Below the pieces are notes generated by a model. The model was not told where the DNA came from, did not search any database, and saw nothing but the letters and a program-made list of their open reading frames with translations. A program made the translations under genes and the position numbers. From Prolixibacteraceae bacterium (GTDB taxonomy: Bacteria; Bacteroidota; Bacteroidia; Bacteroidales; Prolixibacteraceae): a stretch of DNA of 64,000 bases. The DNA is taken from assembly GCA_003506435.1 (NCBI GenBank), contig DOAQ01000023.1, positions 1 through 64,000 of the forward strand, given 5' to 3'. Below, piece by piece: positions 22,516-32,685 of this stretch; positions within the stretch are counted from its first letter, which is position 1; the number at the start of each line of letters is the position of its first letter.

Positions 22516-23403
22516 GTGAACATTAAAATTGAAAATCTCTCGAAGATTTACGGAAACGGAAACCACGCAGTAAAAAACCTGAACCTGAACATTGAAAACG
22601 GTATGTTTGGATTGCTGGGGCCTAACGGCGCCGGAAAATCGAGTTTGATGAGAATTCTGGTCACTTTAATGAAACCATCCTCCGGAAGTATCAAGGTAAA
22701 CGAATTGGACATCATTAAAGACCGGAAAGAAATCCGTTCGATGTTGGGCTACCTGCCACAGGACTTTCGCTTTTTTTCATCCCTCTCAACCTGGGAGTTT
22801 CTGGATTATGCAGCCCGGTTGGCCGGCATGAAATCGGGAAAGGAACGAAGAGCTGCCGTTGATAAAATGTTGGAAGAAGTGGGGCTTTTTGAAGCGCGCG
22901 ACAGGCAAGCCAATAAGCTGTCGGGTGGAATGAAACGGCGGTTGGGAATTGCCCAGGCACTGATCAACAATCCGAAAATTATTATTGTTGACGAACCTAC
23001 TACCGGACTCGACCCGGAAGAACGGATTCGTTTTCGTAACCTGCTTTCGACCATTTCAACTCAGGATGTAATAATCATCCTTTCGACCCATATTGTCGGC
23101 GATATTTCGAGTACCTGTACCAACATGGCGCTGCTCAACCGGGGCGAACTTGCCTATTCGGGACCGCCCGACGATTTGGTCGCACAGGCCGAAGGAAAGG
23201 TATGGCTGGTAAAAGCGACAGAAAGCGAATATATGGAAATCAATGAAAAATATCCGGTAATTTCCAATGTGCCTACCGAAGAAGGCTGGGAAATTCAACT
23301 GGTAGCTGACAGTATCAATGGTTATTACGGCGAGAATATTTCTCCCAACCTGGAACATGCCTACGTGTATTTTATGGAAAGTAAACTTCAGCAGTGGACC
23401 TAA
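22516..23403 (+). CDS. ABC transporter ATP-binding protein
   Basis: 295 residues from a GTG start. Walker A is GLLGPNGAGKSSLMRIL, the Q-loop YLPQDF, the signature NKLSGGMKRRLGIAQAL, Walker B KIIIVDEPTTGLDPEER and the switch His ILSTHIVGD. A C-terminal extension of about 70 residues (KVWLVKATESEYMEINEKYP) follows. The ATPase core is clearly paralogous to the one fused to the RND pump at 32686 (both read GLDP-x-ERIRFRNLL). It is the first gene of the export operon and should power the permease encoded 46 bases downstream. Confidence 0.95.
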   Translation: MNIKIENLSKIYGNGNHAVKNLNLNIENGMFGLLGPNGAGKSSLMRILVTLMKPSSGSIKVNELDIIKDRKEIRSMLGYLPQDFRFFSSLSTWEFLDYAARLAGMKSGKERRAAVDKMLEEVGLFEARDRQANKLSGGMKRRLGIAQALINNPKIIIVDEPTTGLDPEERIRFRNLLSTISTQDVIIILSTHIVGDISSTCTNMALLNRGELAYSGPPDDLVAQAEGKVWLVKATESEYMEINEKYPVISNVPTEEGWEIQLVADSINGYYGENISPNLEHAYVYFMESKLQQWT

Positions 23404-23449
23404 GCAGAGTAACCAGTCACAGTATTTATTATCAGAAAAAACGAATGAT

Positions 23450-26400
23450 ATGATTTCATTTCACAACATAAATTCAATTGCGAAATACGAAACAAAAACC
23501 CTTCTCCGAAGCTGGTTCTTCCGCATTTTTGCGATACTGGCGATGGCATTTTTGTTTTTTTTCAATTTTGGGGTATTGATCCAGTCCGGTGGAGGAGCAG
23601 GCGAATGGCAAATTAAAGCTCTTCCTTCGCTGATACCCTATGTAAACCTATTGATGCTAAATGTTGCACAGGCCATTATTGCTATTATTCTGGCATCCGA
23701 CTTTCTGAAACGCGATAAAAAGCTAGATACCACTGAAGTTATTTATATGCGCTCGATGACCAATGGCGAGTATGTGATCGGGAAAACCATCGGGAACCTG
23801 CTGGTGTTTTTGGTGTTGAATATTATTGTCTTACTTATTGCGCTGGCGTTTAATCTTGCAGTTAGCGATCTTCAGATCAGTTGGATTTCCTACCTCAATT
23901 ATTTTCTGCTGATCAGCGTCCCGACGCTGGTTTTTATCATGGGGCTTTCGTTCTTCTTCATGAGTGTGCTCCGCAACCAGGCGCTCACCTTTATTATTCT
24001 GCTTGGTTATGTGGCGCTGACTTTGTTTTATCTGCAAAACAAATTTTACTTTGTTTTCGATTACATGGCCTTCCGTATTCCGCTGGCTTATTCCGATTTT
24101 GTTGGTTTTGGAAACAAATCTACATTATTGATCCACCGGGGAATTTATTTCTTTTTAGGCCTTTCGTTTATTTTTTTCACTATTCCCTTCCTGAAACGAT
24201 TGCCGCAGGCCAAACATTTCAGACAATTCCCGGTAGTGGTGTCGGCGCTGTTTTTTATGGTTGGCGTATATCTTGCGTACCTGCATGTGTCATCGGTTAT
24301 TACTGAGAATAATATCCGGAAAGAGATGCTGGTTATTAACGATAGCTATGCCAGTGAAAAAGCGCCAACTGTCGATTCGTACCAGATTGATGTAAAACAT
24401 TCAGGCGGAACGATTCAGGTAGCCAGCACATTGTTGGTAAAGAACAACAACGAGAGTAATCCGCAGAAATTATTTTTCAGTCTGAACCCGGGTCTGCAAA
24501 TTGAGAAGATCATCCGGAACGGAGCAGAAACAAAATTTTCGCGCAAACAGCACCTCATTGAGCTGGAACCGGCTCTGGCATCCGGTGATTCCCTAAAACT
24601 CGAATTTGTTTATTCTGGTTCGATTAACGAGGCCGCCTGTTTTCTCGATATTGACGATGAAAAACGGATGGAACCATTCAGCCAGATGATGTACCAGATT
24701 GATAAACGGCATGCTTTTATAACCGACCGGTTTGTTTTACTGACCCGCGAAGATAATTGGTACCCCATTCCGGGCGCCGGTTACGGCAATACCAACAAAC
24801 AATGGTTCAGCCGCCAGTTTTCAAAATTCAGCATGAATGTGGAAACCAAACCCGGACTGATGGTCATTTCCCAGGGAAACAGCACGCAGGAGGACAATAA
24901 ATTTTTGTTCATCAATAAAAATCCGCTTTCACAAATCTCGCTGGTAATTGGCGAATACGAAAAATCGAGCCGTGAAATTGACGGACTGAATTTCAATTTA
25001 TACATCAAACCCGGGCACGATTATTTCAGCAAATTCTTTGAAGAAATGAAGGATACCATTCCTTCGTTAATTACTGAGTCGTTAAAAGATTTCGAACGTA
25101 GCATTGATATGTACTATCCGTTTGAAACGCTTTCGCTGGTTGAAGTTCCCATCCAGTTTTACTCCTATCCCCGGATATATACGGGCGAACGTGAACCTCT
25201 TCAGTCCGAAATGATTTTATTTCCTGAAAAAGGGGTTACCGTGGGAGATGCCGATTTCAACGGGCGAATGAAACGAATGCAGCGCTACAGCCGCGGCGAT
25301 GAAGCCAATTTAACGCCGGAAGAACAAAAAATACGGGTATTTCAAAGCTTTTTGACCAGCTTCACACAACAACAGGGAAGGCCGAATTTTAACCGAAGCC
25401 GGGGGTCGTTCGAAGTGACTGAAACAACCAATGCCTATTATGCTTTTCCGATGTTTTATAACCATGCGTATTTTATCAGTTCCGAACGATGGCCGGTAAC
25501 CAATCGTATTTTCGAGTCGTATCTGAAACAAACCTCTTCCAATCCGCGCTCAGGCTTTATGCGAAGTATGCAGGGGACATCGGAAGACGAACAGGCTAAT
25601 ATTGCTCTGCTCGAACACAGTTTTGCCGAATTGCTGAACGATCCGGAACAAATTACGATCATCGATAATGTTATCCAGCTCAAAGGGGAAGCGCTGTTTT
25701 CAATCATCAAACGCAAGGCGGGCGATGAAGCATTCGATGAATTCATGTACAATTTTCTGAGCTCGCATAAATTTAAAACGGTCGGCATTCAGGATTTTAA
25801 TGATGAAATAAAGAAAATGTTCGATGTTGACCTGCTCCCCTACATGGAAAACTGGTTCAACAGTAAAGAACTTCCGGCATACCTCATTGGCGCAGTGAAT
25901 GCAGTTGAAGTGCTCGATAAAGACCAGTTGAAAACAATGGTCAAATTTAAGATTACCAATGCCGAACCGGTCGAAGGAATTGTTTCCGTTCAATTCATGA
26001 CAGGCGGTGGCGGTGGTGGCGGCCGTGGTTTTTTCGGTGGTCCCGGTTCCATGACGACCATCGACAAGCTGATCCATCTGGAAGGAAATCAAACCAAGCA
26101 GGTCAGTTTTCTGCTCGAAAGGCAATCGCGGCGCGTAACGATCAAAACACTGACCTCGAAAAATATTCCGGCAGAATTGAGTTTTCCGCTCGATAATATT
26201 GAAGAAGACAAAAAAGCCACACCGTATGAAGGAGAGCAGATAGTCGATGTCCCGGTGCGAATTGCTGAAGATAACGAGATTATCCTCGACAATGAAGACA
26301 AGGGATTTTCAATTGTTCAAATGGAAGAGACCAGTTTGCTGAAAAAACTGCTTTTTCAGGAAGAAGAAACAAAAGAAAAATATGCCGGTTTTAATTCCTA

Positions 26401-26800
26401 TCGCCCGCCACGAAACTGGACTGCAACAACCAGTTCTGGTTTTTACGGGAAATTCAGCCGTTCGGCACATTACATTCGTTCGGGCGAAGGAGACAAAAAA
26501 GTGATATGGAAAATCCCGGTGAAAGAGAACGGGTTCTACACGGTATACACTTACCTGTCAAAGGATAACCGAAGAGGCCCCGGACGTCGGGAAAGTGAGG
26601 AAGTCAAAGGTGAATATGAATACACCATCCATCATGACGATGGGAAAGAAGTGGCGTCGGTCAATTTGAAAAATGCCGAAGAAGGATGGAACAGTCTGGG
26701 GTCTTTCTATTTCTCACCTGACAGCGTCGTCATTGAACTAAGCAATAAATCGGAATCGCGGATTGTAGTTGCCGATGCAGTGAAGATCATAAAACAATAG
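23450..26800 (+). CDS. ABC permease fused to a degenerate M1-peptidase-like domain and a golvesin-like C-terminus
   Basis: 1116 residues from ATG 23450. Residues 15-300 are an ABC-2-type membrane domain of six or more helices. Residues about 320-960 resemble the periplasmic part of the permease/M1 aminopeptidase proteins of Bacteroidota (DRFVLLTREDNWYPIPGAGY; QSEMILFPEKGV), but I find no HExxH zinc motif anywhere, so peptidase activity is unlikely. A Gly tract (TGGGGGGGRGFFGGPG) follows. The last 120 residues (NGFYTVYTYLSKDNRRGPGR ... SLGSFYFSPDSVVIELSN ... VVADAVKI) resemble golvesin/CBD-like beta domains. It pairs with the preceding ATPase; exported substrate unknown. Confidence 0.88.
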   Translation: MISFHNINSIAKYETKTLLRSWFFRIFAILAMAFLFFFNFGVLIQSGGGAGEWQIKALPSLIPYVNLLMLNVAQAIIAIILASDFLKRDKKLDTTEVIYMRSMTNGEYVIGKTIGNLLVFLVLNIIVLLIALAFNLAVSDLQISWISYLNYFLLISVPTLVFIMGLSFFFMSVLRNQALTFIILLGYVALTLFYLQNKFYFVFDYMAFRIPLAYSDFVGFGNKSTLLIHRGIYFFLGLSFIFFTIPFLKRLPQAKHFRQFPVVVSALFFMVGVYLAYLHVSSVITENNIRKEMLVINDSYASEKAPTVDSYQIDVKHSGGTIQVASTLLVKNNNESNPQKLFFSLNPGLQIEKIIRNGAETKFSRKQHLIELEPALASGDSLKLEFVYSGSINEAACFLDIDDEKRMEPFSQMMYQIDKRHAFITDRFVLLTREDNWYPIPGAGYGNTNKQWFSRQFSKFSMNVETKPGLMVISQGNSTQEDNKFLFINKNPLSQISLVIGEYEKSSREIDGLNFNLYIKPGHDYFSKFFEEMKDTIPSLITESLKDFERSIDMYYPFETLSLVEVPIQFYSYPRIYTGEREPLQSEMILFPEKGVTVGDADFNGRMKRMQRYSRGDEANLTPEEQKIRVFQSFLTSFTQQQGRPNFNRSRGSFEVTETTNAYYAFPMFYNHAYFISSERWPVTNRIFESYLKQTSSNPRSGFMRSMQGTSEDEQANIALLEHSFAELLNDPEQITIIDNVIQLKGEALFSIIKRKAGDEAFDEFMYNFLSSHKFKTVGIQDFNDEIKKMFDVDLLPYMENWFNSKELPAYLIGAVNAVEVLDKDQLKTMVKFKITNAEPVEGIVSVQFMTGGGGGGGRGFFGGPGSMTTIDKLIHLEGNQTKQVSFLLERQSRRVTIKTLTSKNIPAELSFPLDNIEEDKKATPYEGEQIVDVPVRIAEDNEIILDNEDKGFSIVQMEETSLLKKLLFQEEETKEKYAGFNSYRPPRNWTATTSSGFYGKFSRSAHYIRSGEGDKKVIWKIPVKENGFYTVYTYLSKDNRRGPGRRESEEVKGEYEYTIHHDDGKEVASVNLKNAEEGWNSLGSFYFSPDSVVIELSNKSESRIVVADAVKIIKQ

Positions 26801-26969
26801 AGAGAAATGAAAATACCCATATTTGCTGAATTGTTGAATTGTTACCGGCTATTGGCAGCTACCGCAAGTCGCTGGTTTTTATACCCTGCAACAGAATGCA
26901 AAACATTGGAACTTGAAAAACTGAAGTTGATACGAAAATTATAGAAACCCAAATTGAAAATTTACACAC

Positions 26970-28448
26970 ATGAAATTTCAACCAATGATGAAAACAGGTA
27001 TAATTACGCTGATCCTTGCATTTGCCGTTCAGATGGCGGATGCACAGCGTATTCTAACGCTTTCCGATGCGTTGGAAATTGCCTGGGGCAACAGCCCCGA
27101 CATACAAAAATCGTTACTTAGCCTCGAACGTTCAGAACAATCGCTGATTGCTCAGAATGCAGCTTTAAAATCGAAATTTTCACTCAGTGTAACCCCTTTT
27201 AGTTACGATATGAGCCGGTCGTTCAACGATTTTTATTCAACATGGAACACCAACGAAAATTATCAGTCGTTCGGTACATTTACTGTTTCTCAGCCCATTC
27301 TGCTTACCGACGGTACTGTTTCGCTGATCAACCGTTTTGGCTGGCAGGATAATTACAGCGAATTTAATGATACCCGTTCGAAAACCTTCAGTAATAATTT
27401 GTATCTCAGTATTAACCAGCCTTTGTTTACTTACAATTCGACCAAACTGGAACTAAAAGAGCTGGAACTCGACCTGGAAAACACCAAGCTGAGTTATGCC
27501 ATCCAGAAATTAAACCTGGAAAAGAATGTGACCCAGTTTTTCTATAATGTGTATCTGGCTCAAATGAGTTTAAATATTACGGAAGAAGAATTTAAAAACA
27601 CCGAAAAGAGTTTTGAAATCACCCAAAATAAAGTAGATGCCGGTTTGGCTGCCAAAGAAGAACTATATCAGGCCGAGCTGAACTTTGCAACTGCCAAATC
27701 GAACGTGCAGAACAAACGGGTAACCCTCGAAAATTACAAAGACCAGTTTAAACAATATATCGGCATGGACTTGATGGAAGAAATTGGGGTTATGACCGAC
27801 ATTGAAGCCCATCCGGTAACCGTGGATGTAAAGAAAGCGATCGAATATGGTTTGTTGTCGAGAATGGAAATCAGGCAACGCGAAATTGAAATTGAAAATT
27901 CGCAGTTCAGCCTCGTCCGTACCAAAGCGCTGAACGAATTCAAAGGCGATGTGAATTTTTCGATCGGGATAATTGGCGATAATGAAAAACTGGTCGACGT
28001 ATACCAGAACCCTACCAACAACCCGCGTTTTTCAATGGCCTTCAATATTCCGTTGTGGGACTGGGGTGAAAAGAAAGCCCGTATAAAAGCGCAGGAAGCC
28101 ATCATAAAAACCCGCAGCCTCGATTTTGACCAGGAAAAAATTCAGATTGTGATGGACATCCGCCAGGTGAACCGCAACCTGCAAAATTTGGTAAATCAGA
28201 TCGATATCGCCAAACAGAATGAAAAAAATGCACAGTTGACTTACGAGATCAATCTGGAACGTTATGCCAATGGCGATCTTACCAGCATGGATTTAAACCT
28301 TTTCCAGACTCAGCTTTCGGAAAAGAAAATGGCCTATGCCCAAGCTTTGATTGACTACAAAATTGAATTGCTGAATATGAAAATTCAAACCCTTTTCGAT
28401 TTCGAAAACAACAAAGCCATTGTGCCCGAAGAATTATTAAAAAAATAG
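26970..28448 (+). CDS. TolC-family outer-membrane efflux channel
   Basis: 492 residues with a signal peptide (GIITLILAFAVQMADAQ) and two OEP repeats. ILTLSDALEIAWGNSPDIQK starts the first; long amphipathic helices (QKLNLEKNVTQFFYNVYLAQ, FEITQNKVDAGLAAKEELYQ, AELNFATAKSNVQNKRVTLE) and the matching second half (DIRQVNRNLQNLVNQIDIAK, YEINLERYANGDLTSMDLNL) form the periplasmic tunnel. It would be the exit duct for the adaptor and pumps encoded next. A 169-base gap with an AATTGTTGAATTG run separates it from the permease gene. Confidence 0.94.
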   Translation: MKFQPMMKTGIITLILAFAVQMADAQRILTLSDALEIAWGNSPDIQKSLLSLERSEQSLIAQNAALKSKFSLSVTPFSYDMSRSFNDFYSTWNTNENYQSFGTFTVSQPILLTDGTVSLINRFGWQDNYSEFNDTRSKTFSNNLYLSINQPLFTYNSTKLELKELELDLENTKLSYAIQKLNLEKNVTQFFYNVYLAQMSLNITEEEFKNTEKSFEITQNKVDAGLAAKEELYQAELNFATAKSNVQNKRVTLENYKDQFKQYIGMDLMEEIGVMTDIEAHPVTVDVKKAIEYGLLSRMEIRQREIEIENSQFSLVRTKALNEFKGDVNFSIGIIGDNEKLVDVYQNPTNNPRFSMAFNIPLWDWGEKKARIKAQEAIIKTRSLDFDQEKIQIVMDIRQVNRNLQNLVNQIDIAKQNEKNAQLTYEINLERYANGDLTSMDLNLFQTQLSEKKMAYAQALIDYKIELLNMKIQTLFDFENNKAIVPEELLKK

Positions 28449-28468
28449 AAACATAAAATATTTCACAG

Positions 28469-29527
28469 ATGACACGTACAAATAAACTTTTCATTTTAAT
28501 CATGGGCGCTTTTGTTGCTGCATCGTGTGGCAATCAAAACACTAGCGTTAGTACCGATTTGGCTATTCCTGTTTCGGTAGAAGATATAAAACCAGGTTCC
28601 ATTGAAAAAACCATCAATACTACCGGTACACTGACTGCTTCAAAAGAAGTGACCATTAACTCGGAAATGGCCGGCGATTATCACCTGAAAACGAATCCAA
28701 GAACAGGGAAAAAATTTGCCCTTGGCGATTTGGTTGAAAAAGATCAGGTAATTGTAGAATTTACCGATGATGAATATGTAAACGGAATCGGTATCGAATC
28801 GAAAAAACTGAACCTGGAAATTTCGGAACAGGAATTCAAAAAACAGGAATCGTTATTTAATAAAGGCGGTGTAACCCAACGTGAATACCGCAATTCGGAA
28901 GTTTCGTTTATCGACGCCAAATACAGCTACGAAAGAGCGCAAATACAGATCGAAAAAATGAGAGTACGCGCTCCTTTTAAAGGCGTGATCACCGATCTTC
29001 CTTATTATACAGAAGGTACCAAACTTACCTCGGGACAACCCATGCTCGGCATGATGGATTACAGTAAAATGCAGATGGAAGTGAACCTTCCGGAAAAATA
29101 CATCAGCGAGGTGAACAACAACCAGATGGTGCGTATTATGAATTACACCTTACCAAACGATACCCTTTCAGGCAACGTAAGCCAGCTTTCTCCGGCGATC
29201 TCGACAGAAACACGCACGTTTAAAGGGGTTCTGACAGTAGAAAACCCGGAACTGAAACTGCGTCCGGGAATGTTTGCCAAGGCTGATATCATCATTGCCC
29301 GCAGAGACAGTGTAATCGTCATTCCGAAAGATATCATCATTTCAGGGCAAAGAGGCAAAACCGTTTTTGTAGTTGATAATGGTACTGCACAGGAGAAACG
29401 GATCACTTTTGGATACGAAAGCCAGGATCATGCAGAAATTACATCCGGTTTAAAATATAACGACCGTATTGTAATAAAAGGTTTCGAAACTCTTCGGGAT
29501 CGTTCGAAAGTGAAGATTATTAAGTAA
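28469..29527 (+). CDS. RND efflux periplasmic adaptor (membrane-fusion lipoprotein)
   Basis: 352 residues with a lipoprotein signal (IMGAFVAASCGNQ, lipid Cys near residue 20). The order is barrel-sandwich half (INTTGTLTASKEVTINSEMA, GDLVEKDQVIVEFTDDEY), a short helical hairpin (LEISEQEFKKQESLFNKGGV), the second half (IEKMRVRAPFKGVITDLPYY) and a beta-barrel plus membrane-proximal domain (LRPGMFAKADIIIARRDSVI). It links TolC to an inner-membrane pump. It starts 20 bases after the tolC-type gene and ends 10 bases before the RND gene; a single adaptor probably serves both RND proteins. Confidence 0.94.
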   Translation: MTRTNKLFILIMGAFVAASCGNQNTSVSTDLAIPVSVEDIKPGSIEKTINTTGTLTASKEVTINSEMAGDYHLKTNPRTGKKFALGDLVEKDQVIVEFTDDEYVNGIGIESKKLNLEISEQEFKKQESLFNKGGVTQREYRNSEVSFIDAKYSYERAQIQIEKMRVRAPFKGVITDLPYYTEGTKLTSGQPMLGMMDYSKMQMEVNLPEKYISEVNNNQMVRIMNYTLPNDTLSGNVSQLSPAISTETRTFKGVLTVENPELKLRPGMFAKADIIIARRDSVIVIPKDIIISGQRGKTVFVVDNGTAQEKRITFGYESQDHAEITSGLKYNDRIVIKGFETLRDRSKVKIIK

Positions 29528-29537
29528 TTGATGACAA

Positions 29538-32500
29538 ATGAAGAAATTAACTCAATTCTCGGTTAATTACCCGGTCACGATACTGATGATAGTGTTTGCC
29601 GTGCTTTTGCTGGGCTACATTTCATACGACAAGCTGGGGGTTGACCTGTTTCCTGAAATAAATAATCCGCGACTTTTCATCGATGTCAAATCGGGGGAAC
29701 GTCCGCCGGAAGAAATGGAAAAGCAATTTGTTGAAAACCTTGAAGCATTGGCTATCCGCCAGTCGGGAGTGGTAGAGGTCTCATCAATTTCGAAAGTTGG
29801 TTCGGCCCAGATAACTGTTGAATATACCTGGGGAAAAGATATGGACGAGGCTTTCCTCGACCTGCAAAAAGCAGCTTCTGCGTATGCCCAAAACAGGGAT
29901 ATCGACGAAATAAATATTACCCAGCACGACCCGAATACTTCGCCGGTAATGATTATTGGCCTGTCGCATACAACCATCGACGACATGAATGAACTGAGGA
30001 AAGTGGCCGACAACTATATCCGCAACGAACTCATTCGTCTGGAAGGAGTTGCCGAGGTTGACGTTTCGGGAGCTGAAGAAAATGAGGTGCTGATTGAAAC
30101 CGAGAAATACATGCTCGATGCTTTTGGCCTGACATTGGACGAAGTGGCTACCCGTATCCAAAATTTCAACCAGAATATTTCCGGCGGTTCTATCAACGAA
30201 ATGGGTTTGCGTTATGTGGTAAAAGGGATCAGTTTGCTCGATAATGTCGACGATTTTGAAAATGTGATCGTTGGCTATAAATCCGTTATGGCCGACGATC
30301 AGACAGCAACCAAAGCGCCTGTTTTTCTGCGCGAAGTAGCAAAAATAAGCTACAATAACAAAGAACCCGAAAACATTGTACACCTGGATGGAAAACGGTG
30401 TTTGGGGTTATACATCTATAAGGAGACCAAATTCAATACGGTGAAAGCCGTTGAACAGATCAGTGAAGCCCTTGTCAATATTGAAAAAGCGCTTCCCGGC
30501 TACCAGTTGTCCGTCATCACCAATCAGGGAACGTTCATTAACAACGCCACAAGAGAAGTAAAAGAGAACATGCTTGTTGGAATCTTGCTGGCTGTGTTCG
30601 TCCTGTTTATTTTCCTTCGCCGGATAGGTACAACGGCAATTGTCAGCTTATCAATACCGATATCCATTGTCGCCACTTTTAACCTGATGTATTTCAACGG
30701 GCTTACGCTGAATATCATGACACTCGGCGGGCTTGCGTTGGGAGCCGGTATGCTGGTCGACAATGCGATTGTGGTGATCGAAAATATTTTTCGGAACCAC
30801 GAAAATGGTATGTCGGTAAAAGATGCAGCTATTATTGGTACTGCTGAAGTTGGCGGCGCTATTACCGCATCGACGATTACTGCGGTAGTGGTATTCCTGC
30901 CGATCGTTTACCTGCATGGGCCATCAGGCCAATTGTTTAAAGACCAGGCATGGGTGGTAACTTTTTCGTTGCTCTCATCGCTCGTGGTTGCCGTACTGGT
31001 GATTCCAATGTTATTTAATTATTTCTATAAGAACGGCAAGAAAATTACTGCACAAAAGTCAGTGCAGGTTAAAGGATATGGTATTTTTCTGACAAGTCTT
31101 TTGAAACGAAAAGGACTGATAATCATATTGTCATTTCTTCTGATGGGTGCTTCAGCTTTACTGATTCCATATATAGGAATGGAATTTATGCCAAAATCGG
31201 AAACCCGCGAATTCAGTGTTGAACTGAAAATGCAGGAAGGGACCCAGCTTGAACGCACCTCGTCGGCGACATTTAATATCGAAAATATTGTACGCGAATT
31301 ATTGGGCGACAATCTAAAAAATATATACTCGCATGTAGGGCCAAGCACCGGGCTTACCGGGAGTGAAGCCGATATTTTTGAAGGCGAAAATACAGCTTCG
31401 ATAAAAATTGTGCTTACCGAAAACAGCACAATCGGCTCGACTGAGGCAATTCGGGCCATTGGCAGTGTCTTGAGCGAAATGCCTGATCTTGAAGTAAATT
31501 TTGTTCAGGATGAAACAGCGCTGAACAGCATCTTAGGAACTGATGAAGCGCCTTTCGTGGTGGAAATTCAGGGCGAAGATTTAGATGTTATTGAAGATCT
31601 TTCGGAGCAGGTAAAGCAACGTATTTCCGGCAACCCTGAATTGTACAATGTGGAATCGTCGATGGAAGATGGTTCTCCTGAAATTGAGGTCGTTGTCGAC
31701 CGTTTGCGTGCCGGTATTTTTAATCTGAGTGTCAGTAACGTGGTTAGTCAGATTCAGGATCAACTTGAAGGCAAGAATGCAGGAACAGTTGAAAAAGGCG
31801 GAGAAATGCAGGACATCACCCTGAAATTGCCCGACAGATCGCTGAACGACCTTTCGGACATGGTCATTAAAAATGGCACCCAGGAAATCCGGGTCAACGA
31901 GATTGCCGACATCCGTATTGGACAGTCGCCCAAAGAAATTTATCATCGCAATCAAACACGGATCGGAAAAATTACTGCCAATCTGAACAAAGATGTGGCG
32001 CTCGATAAAATGGCGAAAAAAGTTGAAGCGCAAATCGCCGATATAGAACTGGCTCCCGACTATAAAATTTCGATAACAGGGGAAGAAGAAAAACGGAAAG
32101 ATTCGATGACCAGTTTGAAATTTGCGTTGCTTTTGTCCATCGTTTTGGTTTACATGGTGTTGGCCTCTCAATTTGAGTCGTTGCTGCACCCGTTCACAAT
32201 CATGCTCACAATCCCGCTGGCTCTGGTCGGTTCAATCATTCTCTTTTTCATTCTGGGAAAAACGTTCAATATCATGGCGCTGATCGGGATTATCATGCTG
32301 GGAGGCATTGCTGTAAACAACTCGATTATATTGGTCGACCGCATCATTCAGTTGAAGAAAGAAGGGTTATCGCGAATTGATTCCATCGTTCAGGCCGGAC
32401 AACAACGTATACGACCGATTTTGATGAACAGTTTAGCCAACATCATGGCATTAATCCCGCTGACACTGGGTTTTGGCGAAAGTGCTTCGTTGCGTTCACC

Positions 32501-32624
32501 AATGGCGCTGGCCGTTATTGGCGGGCTGGTTACATCAACCTTACTTACGCTGGTCGTAATTCCCTGTGCATACGATGTGCTGGAAGGTCTGAAAGACAGG
32601 TTTAAAAAGGCCGAAGTTTTTTAA
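29538..32624 (+). CDS. RND efflux transporter permease (HAE type)
   Basis: 1028 residues of standard RND length, with twelve membrane helices and two large periplasmic loops. It starts MKKLTQFSVNYPVTILMIVF and has PEINNPRLFIDVKSGERPPE. The TM4 motif is AGMLVDNAIVVIENIFRNHE: the first of the two AcrB-type Asp residues is kept (about residue 407), the second is Asn, as in many Bacteroidota pumps. The TM10 position of AcrB Lys940 is not Lys (VNNSIILVDRIIQLKKEG). It should be driven by the proton or sodium gradient. It is followed by a perfect hairpin and the RND-ABC fusion. Confidence 0.95.
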   Translation: MKKLTQFSVNYPVTILMIVFAVLLLGYISYDKLGVDLFPEINNPRLFIDVKSGERPPEEMEKQFVENLEALAIRQSGVVEVSSISKVGSAQITVEYTWGKDMDEAFLDLQKAASAYAQNRDIDEINITQHDPNTSPVMIIGLSHTTIDDMNELRKVADNYIRNELIRLEGVAEVDVSGAEENEVLIETEKYMLDAFGLTLDEVATRIQNFNQNISGGSINEMGLRYVVKGISLLDNVDDFENVIVGYKSVMADDQTATKAPVFLREVAKISYNNKEPENIVHLDGKRCLGLYIYKETKFNTVKAVEQISEALVNIEKALPGYQLSVITNQGTFINNATREVKENMLVGILLAVFVLFIFLRRIGTTAIVSLSIPISIVATFNLMYFNGLTLNIMTLGGLALGAGMLVDNAIVVIENIFRNHENGMSVKDAAIIGTAEVGGAITASTITAVVVFLPIVYLHGPSGQLFKDQAWVVTFSLLSSLVVAVLVIPMLFNYFYKNGKKITAQKSVQVKGYGIFLTSLLKRKGLIIILSFLLMGASALLIPYIGMEFMPKSETREFSVELKMQEGTQLERTSSATFNIENIVRELLGDNLKNIYSHVGPSTGLTGSEADIFEGENTASIKIVLTENSTIGSTEAIRAIGSVLSEMPDLEVNFVQDETALNSILGTDEAPFVVEIQGEDLDVIEDLSEQVKQRISGNPELYNVESSMEDGSPEIEVVVDRLRAGIFNLSVSNVVSQIQDQLEGKNAGTVEKGGEMQDITLKLPDRSLNDLSDMVIKNGTQEIRVNEIADIRIGQSPKEIYHRNQTRIGKITANLNKDVALDKMAKKVEAQIADIELAPDYKISITGEEEKRKDSMTSLKFALLLSIVLVYMVLASQFESLLHPFTIMLTIPLALVGSIILFFILGKTFNIMALIGIIMLGGIAVNNSIILVDRIIQLKKEGLSRIDSIVQAGQQRIRPILMNSLANIMALIPLTLGFGESASLRSPMALAVIGGLVTSTLLTLVVIPCAYDVLEGLKDRFKKAEVF

Positions 32625-32628
32625 CAGA

Positions 32629-32663
32629 TAGTGAGAGGCTAACTCAAAGTTAGCCTCTCACTA
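32629..32663 (+). promoter_or_regulatory. Perfect 16-bp inverted repeat between the two RND genes
   Basis: TAGTGAGAGGCTAACT, loop CAA, AGTTAGCCTCTCACTA: sixteen of sixteen bases pair, starting five bases after the first RND stop. No T tract follows, so it is probably not a simple terminator; it may attenuate or stabilise the message between the two pump genes. Confidence 0.8.
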
Positions 32664-32685
32664 AACCAGATTGAAAAGTTAATAA

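Noticed and set aside
23450..26800. Active M1 aminopeptidase
   Set aside because: No HExxH-type zinc motif exists in the protein, so I describe the domain as degenerate and peptidase-like only.
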